Position numbers and translations under genes: made by a program
Notes under the pieces: model-generated
What the model was told of the DNA's origin: nothing
Database searches by the model: none
The model's input: the letters and a program-made list of their open reading frames with translations, nothing else
NCBI RefSeq assembly: GCF_003031675.1
Contig: NZ_PYWX01000011.1
Span: 186,001 to 250,000, forward strand
Source: Pseudomonas palleroniana
GTDB taxonomy: Bacteria; Pseudomonadota; Gammaproteobacteria; Pseudomonadales; Pseudomonadaceae
Reading direction: 5' to 3'
Length of the DNA: 64,000 nt
In this document: piece by piece, positions 51,714 to 60,127 of the stretch
How positions within the stretch are numbered: the stretch's first letter is position 1
How the letters are laid out: every line of letters starts with the position of its first letter

Positions 51714-52506
51714 GGGCGCTCTCCAAGTGTGCGAAAGCCAGCGTGGGAACGTCTACGATGCTGGAACCACCGTCGGCCACCACGGTGGCGCCGGTCATGA
51801 TCGAGGCATCGCTGGACGCCAGGAAGCGGCACACCTTGGCGATTTCCTCCGGCTGGGCGGCCCGTCGCAAAGGGACGTCGGTGCATACGCGGGCATAGGC
51901 CTGCTGCAAGGTATCGCCATAAGCGTCCATCAACGCTTGCATCTCCGCATCGGCCATGGGCGTGTGTACCCAGCCCGGGCACACCGCGTTCACCCGCACG
52001 CCGTACGGCCCGTAATCGCGCGCGAGGGAGCGATTGAGCCCGAGCAACGCATGTTTGGCCGTGGTGTAGCCGCACACTTCAGGCCCTGCGGCCAACGAGG
52101 CGATGGAGCCGATCAGCACGATGTTGCCCGTGCTCGCCTGCAGCAACGGCAAACAGGCGCGGGCACTGTAGAACGCGCTGTCGAGGTTACTGCGCAGGGC
52201 GTCTGCCCAAGTGGCGGGGCGGGTCTGGGTCGCGCTGCCCAGGCCATGGCCACCGGCACAGGCCAGCAGCACGTCGAGGCGCCCGTAATGCTCATGGATC
52301 TGCTGGATAAAGCCGTCCCAGGTGTCCGGGCAGGCGGCGTCGCCCACCAGGATCAGCCCACCGGTTTCGCGTGCCACCTGCTCCAGCGGCTCACGACGCC
52401 GGCCGACCAGCACCAGGCGTGCGCCGTCCTCGGCATACATCCGCGCGCAGGCCGCGCCGATGCCGCTGCCGGCGCCGGTGATCAGCACCGTGCGCGGCTC
52501 AGTCAC
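51706..52506 (-). CDS. Short-chain dehydrogenase/reductase (SDR), second copy
   Basis: A 266-residue classical SDR with VLITGAGSGIGAACARMYAEDG near the start, the catalytic Ser in IGSIASLAAGP and Tyr-Lys in GYTTAKHALLG, and VVADGGSS near the end. It starts at GTG 52506, overlapping the stop of the MoaF-like gene by 8 bp, and overlaps the first SDR gene by 8 bp. The two are paralogues but not close copies. Coupled expression implies sequential steps or a heteromer; the reaction is unknown. Confidence 0.85.
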   Translation of the reverse strand: MTEPRTVLITGAGSGIGAACARMYAEDGARLVLVGRRREPLEQVARETGGLILVGDAACPDTWDGFIQQIHEHYGRLDVLLACAGGHGLGSATQTRPATWADALRSNLDSAFYSARACLPLLQASTGNIVLIGSIASLAAGPEVCGYTTAKHALLGLNRSLARDYGPYGVRVNAVCPGWVHTPMADAEMQALMDAYGDTLQQAYARVCTDVPLRRAAQPEEIAKVCRFLASSDASIMTGATVVADGGSSIVDVPTLAFAHLESAHE

Positions 52507-53320
52507 GGGGGTATTCCGTGCGGTTGAGGACCTGGCAGTACGAGCTGACCGGGAAGTTCGACAGCGCATCGAACGACGTCCCGGCATAGCCGAAAATCTT
52601 GCCGTCGCTGCGGTGCTGTTGCAGATCAATCAGCACCAGGCCGAGGGTGGGCACGATCTTCTCCTGCCATACAAACAGGTACAACTGCTCGGCGATCTTG
52701 TAGTAATGGCAGCGGTCGGTGTCGCACAGGCCTTGCTCCACGCCTTTGAGGCACTGCCACGCGTAGAAGCGCTCGTTGAGGTAGATGTGCTCATAGACTT
52801 CGCTGGGGCTGTAGCGATATTGGTTGCGCAGCCCCACCAGCTCGGCGGTAGGTGCGTGCGGGCAATGACCGTCCTGCCAGGGGCGGTCGAGGCTGCCGTG
52901 GAGGAAGTCTACCTGCACCGAGGTCAGCGGTTTGCCGGCCAGGGCACGATGGTAAAGGCCTTCCTGGGTCTGCTGTGGACTGGGCAGGCTGCCGATCACG
53001 GCCGTGAACGACGCTCCCGCAACATCCAGCACCAGGCTGATCGACCAGCTTTGCCCGGCTTCGTGCTTGATGAAATCCACCAGGTACAGCCCTGGGCGGA
53101 TCGAGGTGGCGCGGTAGGGCGCGCTGCCGCTGGAGTGCCCATCGGCGGCATGCCAGGCCAGGCGCTCCGGCTCGAAACGATGCTCGATCTGCCAGCCATT
53201 GGCGAAGTGCAGGGTGAACGTCTGGCCGGCCAGCTCGGCCAGGTTCGGCAGGATAAAGGCGTGCGGGGCGAAACCGTCGGCCAGCGCGCCGACGGTGATC
53301 CAATCGGTAGAACTCGTCAT
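52499..53320 (-). CDS. MoaF-like protein (monoamine-associated)
   Basis: A 273-residue soluble protein matching the two-domain MoaF family (MoaF N- and C-terminal domains; lipocalin-like). Typical pieces are LHFANGWQIEHRF and GLYLVDFIKHE in the first half, and RYSPSEVYEHIYLNERFYAWQCLKGVEQGLCDTDRCHYY (in parts) in the second. moaF genes in enterobacteria are part of a monoamine-inducible operon. Its enzymatic role is not established. The setting between a cupin gene and SDR genes, with an amine-oxidase-like gene nearby, supports amine metabolism. Confidence 0.75.
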   Translation of the reverse strand: MTSSTDWITVGALADGFAPHAFILPNLAELAGQTFTLHFANGWQIEHRFEPERLAWHAADGHSSGSAPYRATSIRPGLYLVDFIKHEAGQSWSISLVLDVAGASFTAVIGSLPSPQQTQEGLYHRALAGKPLTSVQVDFLHGSLDRPWQDGHCPHAPTAELVGLRNQYRYSPSEVYEHIYLNERFYAWQCLKGVEQGLCDTDRCHYYKIAEQLYLFVWQEKIVPTLGLVLIDLQQHRSDGKIFGYAGTSFDALSNFPVSSYCQVLNRTEYPRD

Positions 53321-53332
53321 GGCAACGCCTCC

Positions 53333-53698
53333 TTACACGACGGCGAAGTAGTGTTTGACGAAACTCTCGCTGACCACTTCCCACAACACCGGCGTGCCCT
53401 TGGTCACGAACCAGCTGTCTCCGGCCTTGTAGCGCGCCGACTGGCCGGTGGATTCATCGGTCAGGATCACCTCGCCGGTCAGGAGGGTGGCTTGTTCGGC
53501 GAACGGGTAGATCATGCGGAACTTGCCTTGGGTCGTGCCGAAATAAGCGCTGCTGACGGGGTCGGTCGGCGCGCCGAATGTCATCTTGCCGAAGGCGCGT
53601 ACTTCGCCTTCGAGAATCTGCGAGCCGAGGTCGGCCACACTGCCCCAGGCGTCGAGTGCCGATAGCTGGACGTCGTGTTTGAGGGTGGTAAGGGTCAT
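53333..53698 (-). CDS. Cupin-domain protein (DUF861-type)
   Basis: A 121-residue single-domain cupin with the beta-barrel pattern of the cupin_3/DUF861 group (EQATLLTGEVILTDESTGQSARYKAGDSWFVTKGTPVLWEV, in parts). It has few histidines, so metal binding is unclear. Genes of this type often accompany FAD-dependent amine oxidases of the DAO family. It lies 31 bp after the FAD-oxidase gene and 12 bp before the MoaF-like gene, in the same unit. Confidence 0.8.
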   Translation of the reverse strand: MTLTTLKHDVQLSALDAWGSVADLGSQILEGEVRAFGKMTFGAPTDPVSSAYFGTTQGKFRMIYPFAEQATLLTGEVILTDESTGQSARYKAGDSWFVTKGTPVLWEVVSESFVKHYFAVV

Positions 53699-53729
53699 GG
53701 CAGTTGCTCCTGATGAGTAAAAAGGGGGA

Positions 53730-55028
53730 TTAGCGGCGCCCGTTCCAGTAACCGGAAAGTTGGTGCCAGGATTTGCCCGCCGTCAGCAGCAATGGGCGGA
53801 TAGCGTCCTTGCCGATGATGGTGGGGCGATGAATGGAACTGACCAGGTCATAGCGCGCCGAGCCTTCGCTCATGCCTTCGGCCAAAACCTTGCAGATGAT
53901 GTGGCTGGGCGTTACGCCAAAGCCTGAGTAGCCCTGCACGAAAAACGCATTGCTGCGCCCCGGCAAGGTGCCGATCTGCGGAAACAGGTTGGGGCTGCAC
54001 GCCATCGGGCCGCCCCAGGCCAGGTCGATTTTCACGTCCTTGAGGTAGGGGAAAATCTTCAGCATCAGGTGCCGGTTCCAGGCCTTTAGGTCGCGGGGAA
54101 TATGTTCCACCAGCGGGGTGGCGGCGCCGAACAGCAGGCGGTTCTCGTTGGTCACGCGGTAGTAGTCGATCACCGGGCGGATGTCGCTGTAGGCCCCGCG
54201 AATCGGGCTGATGCGCTGGATCAACTCTTCGGGCAACGGCTCGGTCATCATCTGGAACGCGTAGGTGTTGATGGTCGAGCGATGCAGCTCCGGTTCCAGC
54301 TTGTTGAGGAAACTGTCGCAGGCCCACAACAACTTGCTGGCGCGCACCGAACCGCGCCCGGTACGCACGGTGATGCGCTCGCCATAGCGGACTTCCAGCG
54401 CCGGGCTGTTCTCGAAAATCCGTACGCCATGGCCGGCCAGGGCGGTGGCTTCGCCCAGCAGCAGGTTCAGCGAGTGCACATGCCCGCCGCCCATGTGCAG
54501 CAGGGCGCTCGTGTAGGCGGTGGAGCCGATGATCTGTTGCACATCGCTGCCGCCGAGAAAGCGGATCTCGTGCTGGCTGTTGATCGACTTGAAGTCTTTT
54601 TCCCAGGCGCGCAGGGTTTTTTCCTGGCGGGCGTTGAAGCCCATGTAGCCGTAGCCGTGGCAGAAATCCGCATCGATGTTGTACTTGGCGATACGGTTCT
54701 TGATGATGTCGGCACCCAGGTCGCTGATCTCGAACACTTGGCGCAGGCCGTCTTCGCCGACATCCTTTTTGATCTTCTCCAGGTCGTGGCCGATGCCGGC
54801 CATGATCTGCCCGCCGTTGCGGCCAGTGCCGCCGAAGCCCAGGTAGCGGGCCTCCAGCACGACGATGTTGGTGATGCCTTTTTCCGCCAGTTCCAGGGCC
54901 GTGTTGATGCCGGAGAACCCCCCGCCGATCACCACCACATCGGCGTCGATATCCTGTTCCAGGGTGGGGAAGCTGAGGTTGTATTTCTTGGTCGCGGTGT
55001 AATACGTCGGGGTTTCGATGTTGATCAT
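53730..55028 (-). CDS. FAD-dependent amine oxidase, DAO family (PuuB-like)
   Basis: A 432-residue FAD oxidoreductase of the D-amino-acid oxidase superfamily. The dinucleotide motif VVVIGGGFSGINTALELAEKG is at residues 31-51, followed by LGFGGTGRNGGQIMAG, typical of the gamma-glutamylputrescine oxidase (PuuB/OrdL) type. The C-terminal QGYSGFGVTPSHI contacts FAD. It probably deaminates an amine to an aldehyde, which the aldehyde dehydrogenase encoded at 42745 could oxidise. It is the first gene of the oxidase-cupin-MoaF-SDR-SDR unit; the ATG at 55028 is chosen since upstream residues are not conserved. Confidence 0.85.
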   Translation of the reverse strand: MINIETPTYYTATKKYNLSFPTLEQDIDADVVVIGGGFSGINTALELAEKGITNIVVLEARYLGFGGTGRNGGQIMAGIGHDLEKIKKDVGEDGLRQVFEISDLGADIIKNRIAKYNIDADFCHGYGYMGFNARQEKTLRAWEKDFKSINSQHEIRFLGGSDVQQIIGSTAYTSALLHMGGGHVHSLNLLLGEATALAGHGVRIFENSPALEVRYGERITVRTGRGSVRASKLLWACDSFLNKLEPELHRSTINTYAFQMMTEPLPEELIQRISPIRGAYSDIRPVIDYYRVTNENRLLFGAATPLVEHIPRDLKAWNRHLMLKIFPYLKDVKIDLAWGGPMACSPNLFPQIGTLPGRSNAFFVQGYSGFGVTPSHIICKVLAEGMSEGSARYDLVSSIHRPTIIGKDAIRPLLLTAGKSWHQLSGYWNGRR

Positions 55029-55196
55029 GGCGTAGCCTGAAAAAGTGAAGGAAGGCTCTAAAGCGGATGCCTCCATTAGGGCCCCAGACGGGATGGAAGT
55101 CTTGACGCTGCGTGCCCAGGCATTTGATTCAGAGCGCCACGGGCGGTGCGATCAACAAGTTATAGCGCGCTCGTCGGCAGGGAATGCTAGAGTTTC

Positions 55197-55210
55197 GTTA
55201 AATTATTAAC
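55197..55210. promoter_or_regulatory. HpaR operator at the hpaR promoter
   Basis: GTTAAATTATTAAC is an interrupted palindrome GTTAA-N4-TTAAC, identical in its constrained bases to the site at 63067. It lies 26 bp upstream of the hpaR start codon, where bound MarR-type repressor would block transcription. Autoregulation is inferred. Confidence 0.6.
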
Positions 55211-55235
55211 TAAATACCTCGTGACCCTGATCCCT

Positions 55236-55664
55236 ATGTCCAAACCTCGCCAGTCCCTGACCTTGACCCTGCTGCAAGCCCGCGAAGCAGCAATGAGTTT
55301 CTTCCGCCCGTCCTTGAATGAGCACGGCCTGACCGAACAGCAATGGCGGATCATCCGCATCCTTGAGCAATATGGTGAGCTGGAGATTTACCAGTTGGCG
55401 GAACTGGCCTGCATCCTCAAGCCGAGCATGACCGGCGTGCTGGTGCGCATGGAAGCCGCCGGCATGGTGCACCGGCGCAAAGCCGAGCAGGACCAGCGCC
55501 GCGTACTGGTGACGCTGGCCGACAAGGGCAAAGCGAGTTTCGAGTCCATGAGCCAGTGCATGGAGGCCAACTATCAGCGCTTGCAGGATCAGTTGGGCGA
55601 AGAGAAGTTCGAGGCCCTGTTGGGGCTGCTGGAAGACTTGAAGAACATCAACCTCAAGCGCTGA
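55236..55664 (+). CDS. hpaR: MarR-family repressor of homoprotocatechuate catabolism
   Basis: A 142-residue MarR-family regulator matching HpaR, the repressor of the hpa meta-cleavage operon. The winged helix includes FFRPSLNEHGLTEQQWRIIRIL, then ELACILKPSMTGVLVRME and the wing HRRKAEQDQRRVLVTLADKG (in parts). The effector is homoprotocatechuate or 4-hydroxyphenylacetate in E. coli. I chose the ATG at 55236; a GTG at 55221 would add five residues and neither has a clear ribosome-binding site. A GTTAA-N4-TTAAC site lies upstream. Confidence 0.9.
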   Translation: MSKPRQSLTLTLLQAREAAMSFFRPSLNEHGLTEQQWRIIRILEQYGELEIYQLAELACILKPSMTGVLVRMEAAGMVHRRKAEQDQRRVLVTLADKGKASFESMSQCMEANYQRLQDQLGEEKFEALLGLLEDLKNINLKR

Positions 55665-55668
55665 ATCA

Positions 55669-55708
55669 TTGCCCCTCCCACTGAGAAGCAAAATGTGGGA
55701 GGGGGCAA
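55669..55708. repeat. REP-type hairpin between hpaR and hpaI
   Basis: TTGCCCCTCCCAC and GTGGGAGGGGGCAA are inverted arms of 13 and 14 nt. A further partial copy (CCGCCCCTCCCACAC) follows to about 55735. It resembles the TGTGGGAGGGGGC family and separates two convergent genes, so it may also act as a terminator. Confidence 0.65.
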
Positions 55709-55744
55709 GTCGCGTCGTCGCACCGCCCCTCCCACACGGGATTA

Positions 55745-56545
55745 TCAGTACACCCCGCCAAGCGTTGCGACCGCTGGAATGCTTTTGAATTTTCCGGCCA
55801 ACGCCTGCAACCCGCGCATCAACACCGTGGTATCCACCCCCACCGCCACAAACGTAGCGCCCAGTTCGATATAGCGTCGCGCCAGGCGTTCATCGGCACT
55901 GAGAATCCCCGCCGCCTTACCTGCCTGCGTGATGCGGACGATGGCGTCTTCGATCGCCGCCTGCACCTCAGGGTGCCCAGGATTGCCCCGATGCCCCATC
56001 GATGCGCTCAAGTCCGCCGGGCCGATAAAGACACCGTCGACTCCGTCGACGGCGGCAATCGCGTCCAGATTGGCCAGGCTCTCGCGGTTTTCGATCTGCA
56101 CCAACAGGCACATTTGCTCATCGGCTTTGTCGAGGTAGTCGGGGATGCTGTTCCAGCGTGACGCCCGGGCCAAGGCACTGCCGACCCCGCGAATACCATG
56201 AGGCGGGTAGCGCATGGCGCGTACCAGTTCCCGGGCCTGGGCGGCACTTTCCACCATCGGCACCAGTAACGTCTGGGCGCCGATATCCAGTAGCTGCTTG
56301 ATCAGCGCGCTGTCACCGATCACCGGGCGAATCAACGCCTGGCCAGGGTAGGGCGCCACGGCCTGCAACTGGCCGAGCATGCCCTGCAAGGGGTTGGGCG
56401 CGTGTTCGCCGTCGATCAACAGCCAGTCGAAACCGGCGTTGGCGGCCAGTTCCGCGCAGTAGGCGTCGGCGAGGCCGAGCCATAGGCCGATCTGTACTTC
56501 GCCGTTGAGCAAGCGGTGTTTGAAGCGGTTGACGGGCATGTCCAT
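55745..56545 (-). CDS. hpaI: 4-hydroxy-2-oxoheptane-1,7-dioate aldolase
   Basis: A 266-residue class II pyruvate aldolase of the HpcH/HpaI family. It makes the last cut of the homoprotocatechuate pathway, giving pyruvate and succinate semialdehyde. Recognised motifs are [32 protein letters not shown] (in parts), [14 protein letters not shown], and the metal and substrate residues in [34 protein letters not shown] (in parts). GGAGG precedes the ATG at 56545. It is the last gene of the hpaG1-G2-E-D-F-X-H-I series. Confidence 0.93.
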   Translation of the reverse strand: MDMPVNRFKHRLLNGEVQIGLWLGLADAYCAELAANAGFDWLLIDGEHAPNPLQGMLGQLQAVAPYPGQALIRPVIGDSALIKQLLDIGAQTLLVPMVESAAQARELVRAMRYPPHGIRGVGSALARASRWNSIPDYLDKADEQMCLLVQIENRESLANLDAIAAVDGVDGVFIGPADLSASMGHRGNPGHPEVQAAIEDAIVRITQAGKAAGILSADERLARRYIELGATFVAVGVDTTVLMRGLQALAGKFKSIPAVATLGGVY

Positions 56546-56561
56546 GGCAATCCTCCAGGGC

Positions 56562-57365
56562 TCAGACGAAACGGCAGGCAATCGACCCGAGCAGGTCGTA
56601 GTCGACATGAAAGGTATCGCCAGGGTTGGCCGCCACCGGCCGGGTAAAGGACCCCCCCAGGATGATTTGCCCCGGCAGCAGCGTGACGTCGTACGGCGCC
56701 AGTTTGTTGGCCAGCCACGCCACCCCCTTGGCCGGGTGGTTGAGCACCGCCGCCGATACGCCGGATTCCTCGATCACGCCATTGCGGTACAGCACCGCCG
56801 GCACCTTGCGCAGGTCGATCTCGGTGGGGCGCACGGCGCGGCCGCCGAGTACCACACCGGCATTCGCGGCGTTGTCGGAAATGGTGTCGAACACCTTGCG
56901 GGTCGTGTGGGTGTGGGGGTCGACCTGCTGGATGCGTGCGTCGATGATCTCCAGGGCCGGGATCACCCACTCGGTGGCGTCGAGTACATCGAACACCGTG
57001 CAGTTCGGGCCTTTGAGGGGCTTGCCGAGGATGAATGCGAGTTCGACCTCCACCCGCGGCACGATGAAGCGTTCGAAGGGAATGTCACTGCCTTCGTCGA
57101 AAAACATGTCATCGAGCAGCACACCGTAGTCGGGCTCGGTGATGTTCGACGAGACCTGCATGGCGCGCGAAGTCAGGCCGATCTTGTGGCCCTTCAAGGT
57201 GCGCCCGTCCTTGATCTTCTGCGCGACCCAGGCGCGCTGGATCGCGTAGGCATCCTCGATCGTGATGCCCGGGTAGTCGAGGGAAAACTGGCGTAGCTGT
57301 TCGCGGCTGCGTTCGGCTTGGTCCAGGCGGTTGGCCGCCTCGAGGATTTGCTGGGAGTCGAGCAT
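56562..57365 (-). CDS. hpaH: 2-oxo-hept-4-ene-1,7-dioate hydratase
   Basis: A 267-residue hydratase of the HpaH/MhpD type (FAH-like fold). It hydrates 2-oxohept-4-ene-1,7-dioate to the HpaI substrate using Mg2+. Motifs are [29 protein letters not shown] (in parts), the metal-binding acidic residues in [18 protein letters not shown], and [21 protein letters not shown] at the end. It precedes hpaI by 16 bp. Confidence 0.93.
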   Translation of the reverse strand: MLDSQQILEAANRLDQAERSREQLRQFSLDYPGITIEDAYAIQRAWVAQKIKDGRTLKGHKIGLTSRAMQVSSNITEPDYGVLLDDMFFDEGSDIPFERFIVPRVEVELAFILGKPLKGPNCTVFDVLDATEWVIPALEIIDARIQQVDPHTHTTRKVFDTISDNAANAGVVLGGRAVRPTEIDLRKVPAVLYRNGVIEESGVSAAVLNHPAKGVAWLANKLAPYDVTLLPGQIILGGSFTRPVAANPGDTFHVDYDLLGSIACRFV

Positions 57366-57376
57366 GGCAATGGTCT

Positions 57377-58681
57377 CTAGTGTGGGTTGACGATGGCGGC
57401 GTGGGTGCGCAGCACCAGCAGGCCGCCGAAGGCGATAAACAGGGCGAGTCCATACAGGGCCAGGCTGGCGCTCTGAGTGGCGTCGCGCATCCAGCCGATC
57501 AGGTAGGGCGCGAGGAACGCGGCGATGCTGCCGAACGAGCTGATCATGGCAATACCGGCCGCCTGGGTGGTGTTGGACAGAAACGCCGGCGGCAACTGCC
57601 AGAACATCGGCAGGGCCGCACTGGCGCCCATGCCGGCCACCACCAACCCACCCATCACCAGTAACGGGTTGCCCGGCGCCAGGCCGGCCACGGCAATGCC
57701 GACGGCGGCCATCAGCAGCGGTATGCACAGGTGCCAGCGGCGCTCGCGATGACGGTCGGAAGACCGCCCGCAGCCGATCATGAAACAGCAGCCGGCCAGA
57801 TACGGCACGGCACTCAACAAGCCGACCTGGCTGTCGCGACCAATACCGGCGCCGTGGATCAGGGTGGGCATCCAGAACGCGAGGGTGTTCACCGCGAGCA
57901 TCACCGCAAAATACACCGCCACCAGCAGCCACACTTGCCGGTCACGCAGGATGCCGCCGAATGAGGTGATGGTCTTGCGCTGTTCTTCGCTGCTGAGTTG
58001 GGCACGCAGTTGTTGTTTTTGCTCGAGCGTCAGCCAGTCCACCGAATCGAAACCCTCCGGCAACCACTTGAGTACCACCAGCCCGAGGAGCACCACCGGC
58101 GCGCCTTCGATCAGGAACATCCACTGCCAGCCGCGCAGGCTGCCTACGTCGTGGAAATTTTCCAGGATGGCACCGGAAATCGGCCCACCCAGGACTCCGG
58201 CCATGGGCACCGCAATCGCAAACAGCGCGGTGACCTGAGCGCGACGGCGCGCCGGATACCAGCGGTTGAGAAACACCAGGATGCCCGGGAAAAACCCCGC
58301 CTCGGCCACCCCCAGCAGAAAACGCAGCACATAGAAGCCACGGGCACTCTCGACCCACAACATGCCGGTGGACAAAAGCCCCCACACGATCATCAGGCTG
58401 GCGATCCAGCGCCTCGGGCCAACCCTGTCCAGTGCCATGTTGCTCGGCACGCCGAACAGCGCGTAGGCGATAAAGAACAGCCCGGCGCCGAAGCCATAGA
58501 CCGTATCGCTGAAGTGCAGGTCGCTGCTCATCTGCATCTTGGCAAAACCGATGTTGATGCGGTCCAGATGGGCGAACAGGTAACACACCAGCAACAGCGG
58601 CATCAGACGCCAGGTGACTAAACGATGGGTGCGGTCGTGCTCGGCCAGTACGCGGCCGGCAGTGGAATGGGCTGTGCTCAT
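57377..58681 (-). CDS. hpaX: 4-hydroxyphenylacetate permease (MFS)
   Basis: A 434-residue major-facilitator transporter with 12 predicted helices of the anion:cation symporter group, as HpaX in E. coli. Motifs include [40 protein letters not shown] (in parts), [17 protein letters not shown] and [30 protein letters not shown] (in parts). The ATG at 58681 begins after a REPIN; no good ribosome-binding site is seen. It lies between hpaF and hpaH in the operon. It would import 4-hydroxyphenylacetate. Confidence 0.9.
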   Translation of the reverse strand: MSTAHSTAGRVLAEHDRTHRLVTWRLMPLLLVCYLFAHLDRINIGFAKMQMSSDLHFSDTVYGFGAGLFFIAYALFGVPSNMALDRVGPRRWIASLMIVWGLLSTGMLWVESARGFYVLRFLLGVAEAGFFPGILVFLNRWYPARRRAQVTALFAIAVPMAGVLGGPISGAILENFHDVGSLRGWQWMFLIEGAPVVLLGLVVLKWLPEGFDSVDWLTLEQKQQLRAQLSSEEQRKTITSFGGILRDRQVWLLVAVYFAVMLAVNTLAFWMPTLIHGAGIGRDSQVGLLSAVPYLAGCCFMIGCGRSSDRHRERRWHLCIPLLMAAVGIAVAGLAPGNPLLVMGGLVVAGMGASAALPMFWQLPPAFLSNTTQAAGIAMISSFGSIAAFLAPYLIGWMRDATQSASLALYGLALFIAFGGLLVLRTHAAIVNPH

Positions 58682-58699
58682 GATGTTGTACTTTTTATT

Positions 58700-58798
58700 T
58701 GTAGGAGCGAGCTTGCTCGCGAAAAACCTCAACAAAACGCAATGCCCCTGGTTACCCACGGTGCTTGTGGGATCTTCGCGAGCAAGCTCGCTCCTGCA
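58700..58798. repeat. REPIN of the TGTAGGAGCGAGC family inside the hpa operon
   Basis: Inverted 24-bp arms (TGTAGGAGCGAGCTTGCTCG... and its inverse, one mismatch) enclose about 50 bp. It fills the 132-bp gap between hpaF and hpaX, both read leftwards. It represents a third REP family in the window and could stabilise or attenuate the upstream mRNA. Confidence 0.85.
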
Positions 58799-58813
58799 AG
58801 GACTGCGTCCGTT

Positions 58814-59206
58814 TCAGTTCGCCGGGTTGTTCAGGAACGCATGCACGTTGTTCTGCTTGAAGTTGAGCTGTGGGTGCAGCTCGACCATCTCGAACGACAG
58901 CGCCAGCAAGCGCTGCGCCTGCAGCTCGGCGAAGTGCGCGGTGATCAGCGCAAAGACCGCCTCGGCCATCGCCTGGCGCGTGGCCAAGTCGCGGCCGTGG
59001 CCAACCTTGAGCGTCATGTGCACAAAGGCGTAGTCGTGCTTGCCATCGGCCATGCGCCAGGTGTCCAGGCGTACACCCCGGCTGCGGATACCGCCAAGGG
59101 GAAACACGCCACTGTCTCCCAGCACGCGATGGACTTTTTCAAACAGGCCGGGCAGGTCGGCCTGTTGTTCGAGGTTGTCGGTGTACTCGGCGATAAAGTG
59201 CGGCAT
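58814..59206 (-). CDS. hpaF: 5-carboxymethyl-2-hydroxymuconate delta-isomerase
   Basis: A 130-residue isomerase of the CHMI/tautomerase family. The N-terminal MPHFIAEYTDN exposes the catalytic Pro1 after Met removal, and the central RLDTWRMADGKHDYAFVHMTLKVGHGR (in parts) matches CHMI. It isomerises 5-carboxymethyl-2-hydroxymuconate to the oxo form that HpaG decarboxylates. GGGAG lies before the ATG. The gene is 15 bp after hpaD. Length is normal. Confidence 0.93.
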   Translation of the reverse strand: MPHFIAEYTDNLEQQADLPGLFEKVHRVLGDSGVFPLGGIRSRGVRLDTWRMADGKHDYAFVHMTLKVGHGRDLATRQAMAEAVFALITAHFAELQAQRLLALSFEMVELHPQLNFKQNNVHAFLNNPAN

Positions 59207-59221
59207 GGCTTGCTCCCAGGT

Positions 59222-60079
59222 TTACAGCGGGAAAATCGCGTTGATCTGGCCGGTGCCCGAGCTGCCGAACGGCGGCGTGATGATCTCGGCGGGCTGGGCA
59301 TATTCCGGTCCGCCCAGCAGGCCCAGGAGCATGGCGGTGTCGTGCATCTTGCCTTCGCCGAAGCAGTGTTCGGCGTAATCGGGCAACATCGCGCAGAACT
59401 CCTTGAAGCGGCCTTGCTTCCACATTTCCACGACATGCAGGTCCATCTGCTTGTCGAATTCGCGGGTCCAGTTGTGGATATTCGCTTCGGCCTCGCGGTC
59501 GTCCGAGAAACGGTGCGACAGCGAGCCGGAGGCCAGCACCAGGACCTTGCGGTCACTCTTTTCGATGGCTCGGCGCACGGCGGCGCCGAACGTGAAGCTG
59601 TCCTCCAGGCGATGCCAGGCGCACCAGGCGGCGATGGAAATGACCTGGAGTTTTTCAGCCTCCGGCACGTCCATGTGCATGTAGCGCATGGGCACCAGCG
59701 TGCCGTATTCCAGTTCCAGGCTGGGGATGTTATGGGCCATGCTGCGCACACCGGCCAGGTTGGCCTCGGCGGCGATCAGCTCTCCCAGCTCAGGGCAGCC
59801 GGGGTAGGCGTAGTCCATGTTCTTGATGAAGTGCGGCAGCTCGTTGCTGGTGTAGGTCCCCTGGAACTGTGCGCCGCAGTTGACGTGATACCCACTGTTG
59901 ACCAGCCAGTGCACGTCGAATACCACGGCGGTGTCGGCGCCCAATGCTCGAGCGCGACGGCCGATTTCCTTATGGCCGGCAATCGCCGCTTCGCGACAGC
60001 CATGATGTTTGCCGGGCAGTTCCGACAGGTACATCGACGGTACGTGGCAGATTTTCGCTGCCAGAACTACTTCGCCCAT
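59222..60079 (-). CDS. hpaD: 3,4-dihydroxyphenylacetate 2,3-dioxygenase (homoprotocatechuate dioxygenase)
   Basis: A 285-residue extradiol dioxygenase of the class III (LigB-type) family. It opens the ring of homoprotocatechuate to 5-carboxymethyl-2-hydroxymuconic semialdehyde with Fe2+. The metal and acid-base histidines lie in ICHVPSMYLSELPG, VVFDVHWLVNSGYHVNC and LASGSLSHRF. AGGAGAATC stands before the ATG at 60079. It is encoded between hpaE and hpaF, the standard hpa order. The upstream substrate would come from the C2-type hydroxylase at 44468. Confidence 0.93.
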   Translation of the reverse strand: MGEVVLAAKICHVPSMYLSELPGKHHGCREAAIAGHKEIGRRARALGADTAVVFDVHWLVNSGYHVNCGAQFQGTYTSNELPHFIKNMDYAYPGCPELGELIAAEANLAGVRSMAHNIPSLELEYGTLVPMRYMHMDVPEAEKLQVISIAAWCAWHRLEDSFTFGAAVRRAIEKSDRKVLVLASGSLSHRFSDDREAEANIHNWTREFDKQMDLHVVEMWKQGRFKEFCAMLPDYAEHCFGEGKMHDTAMLLGLLGGPEYAQPAEIITPPFGSSGTGQINAIFPL

Positions 60080-60127
60080 GATGATTCTCCTGAGTCATTA
60101 TTCTTGTTGGAGTGCAAACGTCGGTGG

